64,000 bases of DNA from an uncultured Microbulbifer sp. (GCF_947489355.1 NZ_CANLDD010000006.1:62001-126000), one strand, 5' to 3'. Positions 35,900 through 46,001 are shown, numbered from the stretch's first letter. Numbers and translations are program-made. Notes: generated from the letters alone by a model not told the origin.

Positions 35900-36610
35900 T
35901 TAAGGTGCCCAGTAAACCGTGACCGGTTTCAGTGCCTGTTTGAGAATGCTGCGCACCGGCATTTCCATTTCATCACTGCCGAGCAAAGCTTCGCGGTAAA
36001 CTTTCAGTTTTTCCCCGCCAGTAATCAGTAGTTTGATATTTCTCGCCTGCAAAATGGCGTTTGCGGTCAAGGTCATACGCTCGGTGTAAGTACCGGTCAC
36101 GTCACTCTGCCTGGCAGTAATGGCGCTGCAGAGTTTTTCAGAGTGCGGATTCAGCGCGGGTGCAAGGCCCTGTGCATGGGGAAACCATGAGGCGGTGTGG
36201 CCATCAGCACCCATTCCCAGAACGCAGACATCGAAAGGGCGCGGCAGCCGGGCGTAGGCGCGCTCACATTCAGCCTCTCCCTCAGCCGCTGTTGCGTGAG
36301 AGGTTTTCATGGCCAACAGTGTCGCGTCTGCGGCACAATCCTGTAACAGGCATTGTTGAATAAATGCCTGGTTGCTGCCGCTTTGCGATGGGTCCACCCA
36401 GCGCTCGTCCACCAGCGCGGCAGTAATGTGCGACCAGGGCAGCGGGCGCTTGGAAAGCGCGCGATAAACAGGCTCTGGCGTGCTGCCACCAGAGACCAGG
36501 AAGGTGGCATGGCCCTGCGCCTTGATCCCCTGTTGCAACTCATAGGCACAGTCATGCGCAAACACCTGTACCAGACGCTCGCGATCGGGATAAAATTTTT
36601 CCTCTACCAT
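35900..36610 (-). CDS. pgl: 6-phosphogluconolactonase
   Basis: 236 residues of the DevB/SOL family. It hydrolyses 6-phosphoglucono-lactone made by Zwf. The motifs VSGGSTPEPVYRAL (phosphate loop) and FDVCVLGMGADGHTASWFPHA (active-site histidine) are clear, with LITGGEKL near the end. A ggaaat precedes the ATG. It follows zwf but is separated from it by a 194-bp gap that holds a dispersed repeat. Confidence 0.94.
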   Translation of the reverse strand: MVEEKFYPDRERLVQVFAHDCAYELQQGIKAQGHATFLVSGGSTPEPVYRALSKRPLPWSHITAALVDERWVDPSQSGSNQAFIQQCLLQDCAADATLLAMKTSHATAAEGEAECERAYARLPRPFDVCVLGMGADGHTASWFPHAQGLAPALNPHSEKLCSAITARQSDVTGTYTERMTLTANAILQARNIKLLITGGEKLKVYREALLGSDEMEMPVRSILKQALKPVTVYWAP

Positions 36611-36627
36611 GGGTATTTCCAGTTACT

Positions 36628-36749
36628 ACCGGGTCGGAAGGAAAGAATACCCCTCTCCCAGGACACGCTGTGAATACATCCTTGTACGCTCGAAATCGGC
36701 ATCCATGCCTCATACGATCCTGGCAGAGGGCTATTCTTCCCTCCTGCTT
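36628..36749. repeat. Dispersed hairpin repeat, family A, copy 3 (inside the sugar cluster)
   Basis: About 122 bp matching the copies at 441-560 and 3811-3931 (accgggtcggaag..., then ctgtgaatacatccttgtac). The arms ggaaggaaagaatacccctc and the matching right arm near 36730-36745 still pair well. It lies between zwf and pgl on the operon's transcribed strand, so it would appear as a hairpin in the mRNA. Confidence 0.75.
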
Positions 36750-36803
36750 TACTAGTACTTCCCTGGAGGTGCCCCTGTCGCAGACAGGCAACCCCAGCAA
36801 TCA

Positions 36804-38264
36804 TTACTTGGCGTTAAACCAGTGGCGGCCGCTACGGGCCAGCAATTCACCGGCCTCCGTCGGCCCCCAGCTTCCCGCGGTGTAAGGTTTGGGCTGATTA
36901 TTGGTGTCACGCCAGTGTTCAATAATCGGGTCGACCCAGTCCCAGGCTGCGGCCACTTCATCGCGATGAATAAACAGCGCCGGATTGTTGGCCGCGGCAT
37001 CCAGCATCAAGCGTTTATAGGCATCGCTGCGGAAGCTGTCGTAGGTATCCGACAGGTTTAAATTCAATTCCGCCTGCTGCAACTTTGTGGCCAGACTGTC
37101 CATCTTCTTGGCCATCAATATCAGCTTGATACTCTCTTCGGGCTGCAGGCGGATTACCAGGCGGTTGGGAATGACTTTGCCGGCACTTTCATCGTAGACG
37201 TGATGGGAGACTTTCTTGAACTGCACCACAATTTCCGCACAGCGCTTATCCATACGCTTGCCGGTACGCAGAAAAAAGGGCACACCCGCCCAGCGCCAGC
37301 TGTCGATATGCGCCCGTATTGCGACAAATGTCTCCGTAGCACTGGCACCGTGTTCCAATTCGTCCAGGTAGCCGGGCACACGCTGCCCGTCGATCTCTCC
37401 AGCCACGTATTGCCCGCGCACGACATTCTTATCCACTTCTGATGCCGCGAGCGGGCGCAGGGCTTCCAGCACCTTGATTTTCTCCGCGCGAATATTTTTC
37501 GCGGACATGGTGTTGGGCGATTCCATCGCGATCAGGCACAACAGCTGCAACAGGTGGTTTTGCACCATATCCCGCAGTGCGCCCGTCTCATCGTAAAAAC
37601 CGGCGCGCCCCTCCAGGCCGACCGTTTCCGAGATACTGATTTGGATATGGTCGATCGCTTTTGCATCCCACAGGTGCTCAAACAACACATTGCAGAAACG
37701 CAGGGCAAGCAGGTTTTGTACGGTTTCCTTGCCCAGGTAGTGATCAATGCGGAATATATTGTCTTCGGGAAAATAGCTGGCGAGTTTGCTGTTGATTTCG
37801 CCGGAGGTCTGTGCGTTGTAGCCCAGTGGCTTTTCCACAACCACTCGGGCTTTCTCACTGATCAGACCCTTTCTGTTGAGGTTTTCACAGCAAAGGCCAA
37901 AGACTCCCGGTGGGATTGCCAGGTAGAAAATACGCACACGCCCGGGGTCTGCACCCAAGATGTCCGCGAGGTGTTCCCACCGGGCATCGGGCACGGCTAT
38001 ATCCAACGCCACGGGACACAGCAGCCGGCTGAAATCGCACCAAATGGAGTCACAGTATTCACCCTCGCGCAGGTGCGCCTGCAGGGCCCGCTGTGCGGTT
38101 TCCAGGTAATGATCGGCATCTTCCCGGCGTCGGCATACCGGGAGGATTCTGCAATCCTGTGCCAGACTGCCCTCTCTAAACGCGCGGTAAAGCGCCGGTA
38201 TCAACTTGCGCAAGGCAAGATCACCGACGCCACCAAACAACACCATGTCAAAAGGATCAAGCAT
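36804..38264 (-). CDS. zwf: Glucose-6-phosphate 1-dehydrogenase
   Basis: 486 residues from the ATG at 38264; a TTG ten codons earlier is possible. It oxidises glucose-6-phosphate to the lactone with NAD(P). The cofactor fold is VLFGGVGDLALRKLIPAL; here the usual GxxGDLA keeps G..GDLA. The substrate motif RIDHYLGKETVQN (catalytic histidine) is intact, as is the Lys-containing VVEKPLGYN. It starts 51 bp after edd. Confidence 0.96.
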   Translation of the reverse strand: MLDPFDMVLFGGVGDLALRKLIPALYRAFREGSLAQDCRILPVCRRREDADHYLETAQRALQAHLREGEYCDSIWCDFSRLLCPVALDIAVPDARWEHLADILGADPGRVRIFYLAIPPGVFGLCCENLNRKGLISEKARVVVEKPLGYNAQTSGEINSKLASYFPEDNIFRIDHYLGKETVQNLLALRFCNVLFEHLWDAKAIDHIQISISETVGLEGRAGFYDETGALRDMVQNHLLQLLCLIAMESPNTMSAKNIRAEKIKVLEALRPLAASEVDKNVVRGQYVAGEIDGQRVPGYLDELEHGASATETFVAIRAHIDSWRWAGVPFFLRTGKRMDKRCAEIVVQFKKVSHHVYDESAGKVIPNRLVIRLQPEESIKLILMAKKMDSLATKLQQAELNLNLSDTYDSFRSDAYKRLMLDAAANNPALFIHRDEVAAAWDWVDPIIEHWRDTNNQPKPYTAGSWGPTEAGELLARSGRHWFNAK

Positions 38265-38315
38265 AGGTTCCGCTCTGAGATCGTTTTCCTGCAATGCCTG
38301 GCGGCACCGTCCCGG

Positions 38316-40133
38316 TTAATACAGAATACTGGCGCCCGTCTCCGCACCACTGGCCATTGCACGCATATTCGCGAAGAGTTCTCGACCCATGCCGCGGGCG
38401 TTTTCCGACAGATCGCACTGAGCGGGTTTGCGCGCGGCGAATACCTTTTCATCCACAAGCACGCGCAGTACACCCGCTTCACAGTCCAGTTCAATCAGGT
38501 CGCCGTTGCGCACCCTGGCAATGGCTCCCCCCTCAACGGCCTCGGGGGACATATGGATGGCCGCCGGCACCTTGCCGGAAGCCCCGGACATGCGCCCATC
38601 TGTCACCAGCGCCACTTTGAATCCGCGATCCTGCAGTACCCCCAGCGTCGGCATCAGCTTGTGCAGCTCCGGCATACCATTGGCGCGGGGGCCTTGAAAA
38701 CGCACCACAACGATAAAATCCCGCTCCAGTTCGCCGGCCTTAAAACGCGCCAGTAGTTCATCCTGGTTGTGCAGTACAATGGCCGGCGCCCTGATCTTGA
38801 GCTGCGCGGTTTTCAGCGCGGAAACCTTGATCACGCTGCGGCCCAGATTGCCCTCAAGCAATTGCAGACCGCCATGGTGGGAAAAGGGATTGCTCACCGG
38901 GCGAATCACCGAGGTATCGGCACTCTCTTCAGCACTTGGCCGCCATACCACGCCATCTCCGGCATCGTTGAGGAAAGGATCGCAGCAATAGGGCTTGAGC
39001 CCCGAATCCCCCAGCACTGTGTGTACGTCCGGGTGCAACAGACCGGCAGAGAGCAATTCTCGAATCAAAAACTGCATACCGCCCGCCGCGGCAAAGTGAT
39101 TAATGTCTGCGGTGCCGTTGGGGTAAACATGACACAGCAGCGGCACCACTTCGGAGAGATCCGCCATATCCTGCCAGGTCAGCTGGATGCCCGCAGCACG
39201 GGCCATGGCCACCAGGTGCAAGGTGTGGTTGGTGGAACCACCGGTTGCCAATAACCCCACCACGCCATTAACAAAGGCTTTTTCTGTGAGAATCTTGGCG
39301 ATCGGTGTGTGTTGGCTGGGCTCGGTAATTGTTACCAATTGCGCCACTGCCGCTTCGTTCAGGGCATCGCGCAGTCCGGTGCCGGGATTGACGAAAGAGC
39401 TGCCCGGCAACTGCAGCCCCATAATTTCAATCAGCATCTGGTTGCTGTTGGCTGTACCGTAGAAGGTGCAGGTGCCGGCACTGTGATAGGAAGCACTCTC
39501 CGCTTCCAACAGCTCTGCACGGCCCACCTTGCCCTCGGCATAGAGCTGGCGTACCCGCACCTTTTCCGTATTGGAGAGGCCGGTGGGCATAGGGCCCGCC
39601 GGTACAAAGATCGTGGGCAGATGCCCGAATGCCAGCGCCCCGATCACCATCCCGGGGACAATCTTGTCGCAGGTGCCGAGGAACATGGCGCCCTCAAACA
39701 CATCGTGGGACATCGCCACTGCTGAGGACATGGCAATCACGTCGCGGGAGAACAGACCCAGCTCCATACCCGGCCGCCCCTGGGTAACGCCGTCACACAT
39801 CGCCGGCACACCACCGGCCACCTGGGCGCTGGCTCCGTGACGCGTCGCCGCCTCTTTCAGGCGGGCCGGGTAAGTCCCGAAGGGCTGGTGCGCAGATAAC
39901 ATATCGTTGTAGGCGGTGACGATCCCCAGGTTGGGCCCACGCCCCGAGGCGATCAATTGCTTGTCTCTTTGCGGAGAGGCGGCAATGGCATGGGCCAGGT
40001 TGCCGCAGGACAGGTGTGCACTGGCGCGACCTTCAATATGCGCCTTTTCCACCTGCGTCAGATAGTCTGCGCGGGATTCTTCACTGCGCAGGATAATGCG
40101 CTCCGTAACTGCCTGAACCTTACTGTGCACCAT
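38316..40133 (-). CDS. edd: 6-phosphogluconate dehydratase
   Basis: 605 residues from the ATG at 40133, which gives the length of known Edd; an upstream frame to 40187 adds 18 unlikely residues. It dehydrates 6-phosphogluconate to KDPG. IlvD/Edd family markers: the cluster-ligand cysteines in [16 protein letters not shown] and [11 protein letters not shown], and [15 protein letters not shown] near the end. It is the first gene of the cluster and diverges from a LacI-type regulator. Confidence 0.96.
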   Translation of the reverse strand: MVHSKVQAVTERIILRSEESRADYLTQVEKAHIEGRASAHLSCGNLAHAIAASPQRDKQLIASGRGPNLGIVTAYNDMLSAHQPFGTYPARLKEAATRHGASAQVAGGVPAMCDGVTQGRPGMELGLFSRDVIAMSSAVAMSHDVFEGAMFLGTCDKIVPGMVIGALAFGHLPTIFVPAGPMPTGLSNTEKVRVRQLYAEGKVGRAELLEAESASYHSAGTCTFYGTANSNQMLIEIMGLQLPGSSFVNPGTGLRDALNEAAVAQLVTITEPSQHTPIAKILTEKAFVNGVVGLLATGGSTNHTLHLVAMARAAGIQLTWQDMADLSEVVPLLCHVYPNGTADINHFAAAGGMQFLIRELLSAGLLHPDVHTVLGDSGLKPYCCDPFLNDAGDGVVWRPSAEESADTSVIRPVSNPFSHHGGLQLLEGNLGRSVIKVSALKTAQLKIRAPAIVLHNQDELLARFKAGELERDFIVVVRFQGPRANGMPELHKLMPTLGVLQDRGFKVALVTDGRMSGASGKVPAAIHMSPEAVEGGAIARVRNGDLIELDCEAGVLRVLVDEKVFAARKPAQCDLSENARGMGRELFANMRAMASGAETGASILY

Positions 40134-40409
40134 GACTTTTCCGTATTCACTCTGTTGGAGTGGCCACCTCGGGCCATCTGCCAACACCCGATTTTGGCGG
40201 TATTCCCACCACCACTGACCATCTAGCCCTGAAAAGACAATCCACTGTGGAAAACCCTACTCCAGCCCTTGGGTTGTAGTGCGACTGGCGGCCTATCACC
40301 CCACAAAAGCATCTGGACCAGAGAGAACCCCAGGGCGTTTCTGGGCAAAAGGGCCGGGCTTCACCACAACAGCGCCCGGAAAGGACTCAACCTTATTTGA
40401 CAGACACTA

Positions 40410-40424
40410 TGTAGTAAAACTACA
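40410..40424. promoter_or_regulatory. HexR-like operator 1
   Basis: tgtagtaaaactaca has perfect arms tgtagt and actaca around aaa. It matches the gammaproteobacterial HexR motif (TGTAAT-www-ATTACA type) at 12 of 15 positions. HexR controls edd, zwf, eda, gap and pyk in several gammaproteobacteria; hexR itself is not in this window. Confidence 0.5.
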
Positions 40425-40447
40425 TAAAATTCAATATTTCCTGAATA

Positions 40448-40468
40448 TGTTATTCGAGTTCAATAACA
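40448..40468. promoter_or_regulatory. Inverted repeat, possible operator
   Basis: Perfect 7-bp arms tgttatt and aataaca around cgagttc. The flanks ctgaa and ttcag extend the symmetry. It could bind the divergent LacI-family protein, whose sites are also palindromic, but it lacks the classic central CG step between the half-sites. Confidence 0.35.
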
Positions 40469-40587
40469 TTCAGGTAAAAAGTGCTTTTTTTAGCGTTAAT
40501 TGACCTAATTTTTATCGAAATAAGAGGATGTTATCTCTTTTATATGGAATTACTGACTTGATAGACGAGTAAAACCCAACCAAAATA

Positions 40588-40602
40588 TGTAAGAAATTTA
40601 CA
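40588..40602. promoter_or_regulatory. HexR-like operator 2
   Basis: tgtaagaaatttaca sits within a longer perfect 9-bp inverted repeat (aatatgtaa 40584-40592, ttacatatt 40598-40606). It is 67 bp before the regulator gene and agrees with the HexR motif at 12 of 15 positions. Confidence 0.45.
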
Positions 40603-40669
40603 TATTGGCAATACAGCACTGGGTAGCCTGGCCTCAACACGGACTTCGGCAAACTAGTATTGTTATTCT

Positions 40670-41767
40670 ATGAAAGTCACTATCACTGACGTTGCCAAGC
40701 GTGCAGGGGTGTCGATTAAGACCGTCTCACGGGTCATCAACAATGAACCCTCTGTACGTCCGACCACCAGAACGCGGGTCCTTATGGCAATACAGGCGCT
40801 CGATTACCGCCCCAATCTGGCGGCGCGCAACCTGGCAGGCACTCATTCCTATTCCATAGCCCTGATTTACGACAACCCCGATGCCTACTACGTGATCGAT
40901 ATGCAAAACGGTATCCTCGCAGCCTGCAGGGCGCGGGACTATGAACTGCTGATCCATCCCAGCAGCGCCAAATCGCCCTCCATTCACGACGAACTGCACA
41001 AACTGGTGGAGCAAAGCCGGATCGCAGGCCTGATCCTCACCCCCCCCTTCTCTGAATACCCCGAGGTCATCGACACCCTGAAAGCGCTGAATGTGGAATT
41101 TGTGCGGATTCTCTCCTCCCAGGCTGCCGACCAGCTGGACCAGATGGAGGAAAACTGTATTCAGGTGGATGACGGTGCCGGGGCCTTTTCAATAACCCGG
41201 CACCTGGTGGAGCTCGGGCATCGGCGCATCGGTTACCTGCACGGAGGCATTGAACACTTTTCCACCCTCGGCCGCCTCGAGGGTTATATGAGGGCACTGC
41301 AGGAGTCGCAACTGCCTGTCGACGACCAGATGATTCTTGAAGGGGAATATTCTTTCGACTCAGGCGTGGCAGGTGCCACTGCCCTACTGAAGTCCGACTC
41401 CCCCCCCACCGCCGTCTTTGCCGGTAATGATGAAATTGCCGCAGGCGCTCTCTTTGCCGCACGCAAGATGAACATTGATGTGCCGCAGCAGCTGTCCATT
41501 GCAGGCTTTGAGGACAGCCCCTTTTCACGCCAGACCTGTCCCAAACTCACCACTGCCCACCAGCCCAACGAGGAAATCGGCCGTTGTGCGGCAGAGTTGA
41601 CACTTGAGCGGATTCACTGCAAGGGGAATATGGGGAAGGAGAAATCGCAGGAGAGTATTACCCGCCGTTTCACTCCCAGGCTGATCGTGCGGGATTCCAC
41701 TGGAGCGGCACCAAAACAATCTTCTACCATTCAAGCTCAGCCAGCGTCCCATAAAAAGACCGGATAA
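40670..41767 (+). CDS. LacI-family transcriptional regulator
   Basis: 365 residues. The N-terminal helix-turn-helix and hinge (about 1-60: TITDVAKRAGVSIKTVSRVINN, then YRPNLAARNLAG) are textbook LacI. The periplasmic-binding-like sensor domain follows (SYSIALIYDNP ... FAGNDEIAAGALFAAR ... LSIAGFEDSPFSRQTCPKLTTAHQP). The tail of about 25 residues is disordered. Divergent position suggests it controls the edd-zwf-pgl-eda-gap-pyk block or a sugar uptake locus. The inducer is unknown. Confidence 0.92.
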   Translation: MKVTITDVAKRAGVSIKTVSRVINNEPSVRPTTRTRVLMAIQALDYRPNLAARNLAGTHSYSIALIYDNPDAYYVIDMQNGILAACRARDYELLIHPSSAKSPSIHDELHKLVEQSRIAGLILTPPFSEYPEVIDTLKALNVEFVRILSSQAADQLDQMEENCIQVDDGAGAFSITRHLVELGHRRIGYLHGGIEHFSTLGRLEGYMRALQESQLPVDDQMILEGEYSFDSGVAGATALLKSDSPPTAVFAGNDEIAAGALFAARKMNIDVPQQLSIAGFEDSPFSRQTCPKLTTAHQPNEEIGRCAAELTLERIHCKGNMGKEKSQESITRRFTPRLIVRDSTGAAPKQSSTIQAQPASHKKTG

Positions 41768-42006
41768 CTGGGCTCCGAAGGCTTGACGTTCATTAATCCT
41801 GACCCCTGTTTTTCGTATCTGGCACAGATTGTCCGGCAGGGTCTGGTTGACACGGGGCCCAGTCCTAGCGTGCCAGGGATATGACCCCGGTACAGGCGGG
41901 ATGACCATCGGCATCGGAAATGCCATTGCGTCGGCCATTGCCCTATCATCTATGCTTGGAGTTGCCCCGCCGGAAGCGACCGAACAATTTCCACAGGAAA
42001 GCGCCG

Positions 42007-42873
42007 ATGGCACAGCCACCAGGTACGCTGATAATATATTTCTGGCGCAAAATTGCGCTAATTTCCCTTTTTGTATGCATTGGCAGCTGTTCCAGTGTCC
42101 AGTTCGCCTACAACAATATCGATTACTGGATACGCTGGAAAGTGCACGACTATGTGGACTTAAACCGGGCACAGGCGGCTGAACTGCAAGCTGCCCTGGA
42201 CAGCTTTTTCCGCTGGCATCGACAGACCCAGTTGGAACATTACGCGGAGTTTCTAACCCGCCTGGCCGACGGAGTGGATGAGGGCGCACTGGAAAGCCCC
42301 CGCTTGGAACCTGTGGAACAGCAGCTACAGCAGTTTTTGCACAGCGCCAGCGACAGTGCCTACGACCTGTTTCTTCCCATTGTGGCGCAGCTGGATAAAC
42401 ACCAAATTGACGAGTTGCAGAAAAACCTGCGGAAAAAACAGCAAAAGGCTTTGGAAGAATGGCAGCAGCCGCCGGAGAAGATCCGGCGGAAGCGCAACCG
42501 ACAGATCCGCAAAGAAGGCGAGCGCTGGCTCGGACACCTCTCGCAAGAACAGATAAATCTGATCGCCGCCTGGGTCTCCAAGGTGGAGTACAATCCCCAG
42601 TCCCGCAGTGCGCAGAGGCAACTCTGGCAATCGAAAGTTATTGGCCTGTTGCGCAGCAAACCGCCAGGCTATGTGGCAACATTGCGCAATCTGCTGGTAG
42701 ACCCACAGCAACTCTGGTCACCCCAATACCGGCAGGCGCAGGAGCGGCGCCAGGAACAGGCGCGCGAACTCGCCGAACAGATATTATCCAGCACAACTCC
42801 GCCCCAGCGCCATCACCTGAGTCGCACCCTGCGGGAATATGCGCAAAATTTCCGTATACTGGCGAGCCAGTAA
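42007..42873 (+). CDS. DUF6279-type lipoprotein
   Basis: 288 residues from the ATG at 42007, with agga eight bases upstream. The hydrophobic leader ends in the lipobox IGSC (C28), so it should be a lipoprotein. The next block VQFAYNNIDYWIRWKVHDYVDLN is the signature of the DUF6279 family. The rest is a charged helical protein rich in Q, E and R. Function is unknown; the family sits in the periplasm, anchored to a membrane. Confidence 0.8.
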   Translation: MAQPPGTLIIYFWRKIALISLFVCIGSCSSVQFAYNNIDYWIRWKVHDYVDLNRAQAAELQAALDSFFRWHRQTQLEHYAEFLTRLADGVDEGALESPRLEPVEQQLQQFLHSASDSAYDLFLPIVAQLDKHQIDELQKNLRKKQQKALEEWQQPPEKIRRKRNRQIRKEGERWLGHLSQEQINLIAAWVSKVEYNPQSRSAQRQLWQSKVIGLLRSKPPGYVATLRNLLVDPQQLWSPQYRQAQERRQEQARELAEQILSSTTPPQRHHLSRTLREYAQNFRILASQ

Positions 42874-42980
42874 AACTGCAGCCATACCCATTCGATCACC
42901 TTAACGGATGAATACTGCAGGCAAAGGCACCGGCAGGCTGTTAAGCTCGCACACTTAAATGATCAGCCAGGGGAACCCCC

Positions 42981-44270
42981 GTGCACATTGAATCCGCCAC
43001 CAGCAGCCAATTAGCCAAATGGGAAAAGGAACTGAGTGCCCACTACGAGCGAATCTGCCAGCATGCACTGAACCTGGATATTACCCGCGGCAAACCTTCG
43101 GCGGAACAATTGAATTTATCCGACAAACTCGATGGCATTCTCGCCACCGATTATCGTGCCTCCGACGGTACGGATACACGCAATTATGGCGGCATGACCG
43201 GCCTTACCTGCGCCCGGGCCCTGGGCGCGGATATGTTGCAGGTGCCAACAGAGGAAGTCATGGCGAGTGGCAACAGCTCCCTGACCCTGATGTACCATGC
43301 CGTACTGACCGGATACCTATTCGGCTTCGCCGGCAATGTTCCCTGGCGGGAGCTGGAATCCCCCAAGTTTCTCTGCCCGGTGCCCGGCTACGACCGCCAT
43401 TTTACGATTTGCGAGCAGCTCGGCATCCGTATGCTCGCCATCCCCCTGGAGAAAGGGGGGCCGGATATGGAGTGCGTCGAAAAGCACGTCCGCGAAGACA
43501 GTGACATTATCGGCATCTGGTGTGTGCCCAAATACGCCAATCCCAGTGGTATCACCTACGATAGGGAAACGGTGGAGCGCCTGGCCCAGTTGGGGCAGAT
43601 TGCCAATCCCGGTTTCCGTATTTTCTGGGATAACGCCTACGCCGTGCATGACCTGGGACACTTTATCAGCCTTGCCAGTATCCGCGCAGCCACCCTGGAA
43701 AACGACACTGTGGATTCCGTGCTGCAGTTTGCCTCCACATCCAAAGTCACCCACGCGGGCTCGGGTGTTGCCTTCGTCAGCGCCAGCAGCGCCAATCTGG
43801 ATTCGCTGAAGCACCAAATGCAGGCGATGACCATAGGCCCGGACAAAGTGAATCAGCTGCGCCATTCGCGCTTTTTCACCGAATGCACCACGCTTGAAGA
43901 GCATATGCACAAGCATGCCAGTATTCTCAGACCAAAATTCGAGTGTGTGCTGGAGCACCTGCAAAATGCCCTGGGAGATTCGGATATGGGCCGATGGGAG
44001 AAGCCTCAGGGGGGGTATTTCGTCTCTTTCAACACCCGCCCCGGCTGCGCAAAGGCAGTGGTGAAGCTGGCGGCAGACGCAGGCGTGAAACTCACACCCG
44101 CAGGTGCCACCTTCCCTTATGGCAATGATCCGGAAGACAGCAATATCCGCATAGCCCCGAGCTTCCCAGCGCTGGAAGAGCTGGATACCGCCCTGTCGGT
44201 GTTTGTGCTTTGCGTTCAACTGGCAAGTGTGCGCCAGCGGCTGGCGCAGTGCCGAAATGCGAGCAGTTAA
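42981..44270 (+). CDS. Aspartate-type aminotransferase, class 1c
   Basis: 429 residues, GTG start with aggggaa nine bases upstream. A PLP enzyme of the less common 1c subgroup (Aminotran_MocR type). The PLP-lysine is K255 in FASTSKVTHAGSG. D217 and Y220 in FWDNAYAVHDL contact the cofactor ring. The N-terminus LDITRGKPSAEQLNLS is typical of the subgroup. It probably interconverts aspartate/2-oxoglutarate with oxaloacetate/glutamate. The next gene converges on it 9 bp away. Confidence 0.88.
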   Translation: MHIESATSSQLAKWEKELSAHYERICQHALNLDITRGKPSAEQLNLSDKLDGILATDYRASDGTDTRNYGGMTGLTCARALGADMLQVPTEEVMASGNSSLTLMYHAVLTGYLFGFAGNVPWRELESPKFLCPVPGYDRHFTICEQLGIRMLAIPLEKGGPDMECVEKHVREDSDIIGIWCVPKYANPSGITYDRETVERLAQLGQIANPGFRIFWDNAYAVHDLGHFISLASIRAATLENDTVDSVLQFASTSKVTHAGSGVAFVSASSANLDSLKHQMQAMTIGPDKVNQLRHSRFFTECTTLEEHMHKHASILRPKFECVLEHLQNALGDSDMGRWEKPQGGYFVSFNTRPGCAKAVVKLAADAGVKLTPAGATFPYGNDPEDSNIRIAPSFPALEELDTALSVFVLCVQLASVRQRLAQCRNASS

Positions 44271-44279
44271 GCCTGCACC

Positions 44280-46001
44280 CTATCTGGTGGCCGGGCCAAT
44301 CGTGGGGGGCGATGTGATAGCGGGAGCCATTCCGCTCAAATAGCGCTTGGCAAATTTCTTATCCGCCAGGCTGAGGTCAACCACCACCAGACCATCCACG
44401 GCATCGCAAAAACCCGGATCGATATTAAATGCGTGAAAACTGGTCCCTCCCGGTTGGGTCAGTGCTGCATATTTCTTAAAGAGCGGGGGCAACACCACAC
44501 CCTCTTCACGCAGCACCTGCTTTAATTGGCGCAAATCCGCCAATGCATCCCCGGATAATGCCGGTAGAGGTGCCCGGGCCCACGGAAAGGGCAGACGCGC
44601 GTCCCCCAGGGGCCTATTGGGGGCAAAGTAGCGGGAGAAATAGCGCACAATGGCGGATTTGGCACGCACAGAAAATGTTCCCGGCATGGACACAGGTCCG
44701 AACAGGTAGCGTACCTTCTTGCGCATCACCCACTGGCCGATGGCACTCCACAGCAAGTCCAGGCCGCCTCCACGCCAGTATTCCGGCAGCAGGAAACTGC
44801 GCCCCAGTTCCGCCGAACCCGGCAGGCACTCGCGCGGCGGGTGTGAATAATTAAACAGGGTGCTGCTGTAGATCTCGTCCTCCGCCAGGGCCTCGGTGGA
44901 CGCCAGGCGGTAGGCTCCAGCAATCCGCCTGCGCCCGCCATCCCAAAGCAGCAGGTGGTCATAATGCGCATCGAAGGCATCCCAGTCGCGGCTCTGTCCT
45001 GTGCCCTCTCCCACCGCCCGAAACGCCACCTCACGCACTCGCGCCAGTTCACGCATCACCGGACAGTCGGCTTTCTGCCGGTAGAGATGCACCGACAGGT
45101 CACCCTGTCCGGCAAGTACCTCACAGGGCGCAATCAATTTCATCACCTCAGCCGGGGGCTCCGCAGCGGCGATCAATTCGGGACCAAGGGGCGGGGGCGA
45201 GCGATGCAGTTGGTAGACATGCTTGCGCCAAAGAGCGGCCTTGGCTCTCAGTGTCAGGGGCCAACTGCAAAAGTGTTCCGCTTCGAGGGGATGGCCGATG
45301 CGCACTTCTATGCTGCGGCTGGCCTGCTTGAACATTTCCCGCACCAGCCAGAGCGTCGAGATGGGTTTGTTCAGGGCTGACAGGCCGTAAAACCACCAGG
45401 AATTTCTGCCGAGTACCTGAACAGGCAGAATCGGCGCCCCGGCCTTCTCCGCAATTCGCGCAAAACCCGGATTCCAGCGCCCATCCCTGACGCCCTTGGG
45501 GGTCAGTCGAGAAACCTCACCGGCGGGGAAAAACAGAATGGCCCCTCCCTGCCCGAGGTGATCGTAAATACCCTGCACATCTGCACGGTGGGTGCGGCCG
45601 TGAAAATTATCCACCGGCAAAAAGAACGGGCGCAGGGGTTTGAGACTCCACAATAGCCGGCTGGCCACAGCACGCACGTCCCTGCGCACCCGGGAGATCA
45701 TATCGATCAGTGCGAGGCCATCAAGACTGCCGAGAGGATGATTGGCGACGATCACCAGAGGACCATCAGCCGGCACCCGCTCCAGTTCAGAGGGATCCAG
45801 GCCGTAGCGGAAATCCAGATCGGTGAACAGCTGGCGGATAAAATCGATCCCCCCCAGATGGGGGTATCGCCGCCCAAATTCCACTACCCACTCTTCACAA
45901 CAGATTTTCTTCAGGGTTGCGGAAACCAGTTTGCGAGTGGGTTTTTGTGGCGCAGCGCTATACCAGGCATTTTTCTGCAGAAGGTGCTCAACTCGAATCA
46001 T
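44280..46001 (-). CDS. olsF: Bifunctional ornithine/amino-lipid acyltransferase OlsF
   Basis: 573 residues from the ATG at 46001. The N-terminal half is a PlsC-type O-acyltransferase (VIVANHPLGSLDGLAL near 87-102, then FFPAGEVSR), like OlsA. The C-terminal half is a GNAT-fold N-acyltransferase like OlsB/hemolysin (ELGRSFLLPEYWRGGGLDLL, FGPVSMPGTFS). This is the order in OlsF, which makes ornithine lipids with both acyl transfers in one protein. The products are phosphorus-free membrane lipids, used mostly under phosphate limitation. Its start overlaps the stop of a truncated phosphoesterase frame (ATGA). Confidence 0.85.
   Translation of the reverse strand: MIRVEHLLQKNAWYSAAPQKPTRKLVSATLKKICCEEWVVEFGRRYPHLGGIDFIRQLFTDLDFRYGLDPSELERVPADGPLVIVANHPLGSLDGLALIDMISRVRRDVRAVASRLLWSLKPLRPFFLPVDNFHGRTHRADVQGIYDHLGQGGAILFFPAGEVSRLTPKGVRDGRWNPGFARIAEKAGAPILPVQVLGRNSWWFYGLSALNKPISTLWLVREMFKQASRSIEVRIGHPLEAEHFCSWPLTLRAKAALWRKHVYQLHRSPPPLGPELIAAAEPPAEVMKLIAPCEVLAGQGDLSVHLYRQKADCPVMRELARVREVAFRAVGEGTGQSRDWDAFDAHYDHLLLWDGGRRRIAGAYRLASTEALAEDEIYSSTLFNYSHPPRECLPGSAELGRSFLLPEYWRGGGLDLLWSAIGQWVMRKKVRYLFGPVSMPGTFSVRAKSAIVRYFSRYFAPNRPLGDARLPFPWARAPLPALSGDALADLRQLKQVLREEGVVLPPLFKKYAALTQPGGTSFHAFNIDPGFCDAVDGLVVVDLSLADKKFAKRYLSGMAPAITSPPTIGPATR

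Larger units (their letters stand above)
40134..40669. promoter_or_regulatory. Divergent promoter region edd / lacI-type regulator
   Basis: 536 bp between two divergent genes. The right half (40380-40610) is AT-rich and carries three inverted repeats given separately. A plausible plus-strand -35 is ttgaca at 40397-40402 with tacata (40421-40426) 18 bases on; the first HexR-like palindrome would then cover the spacer and -10. Confidence 0.5.
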
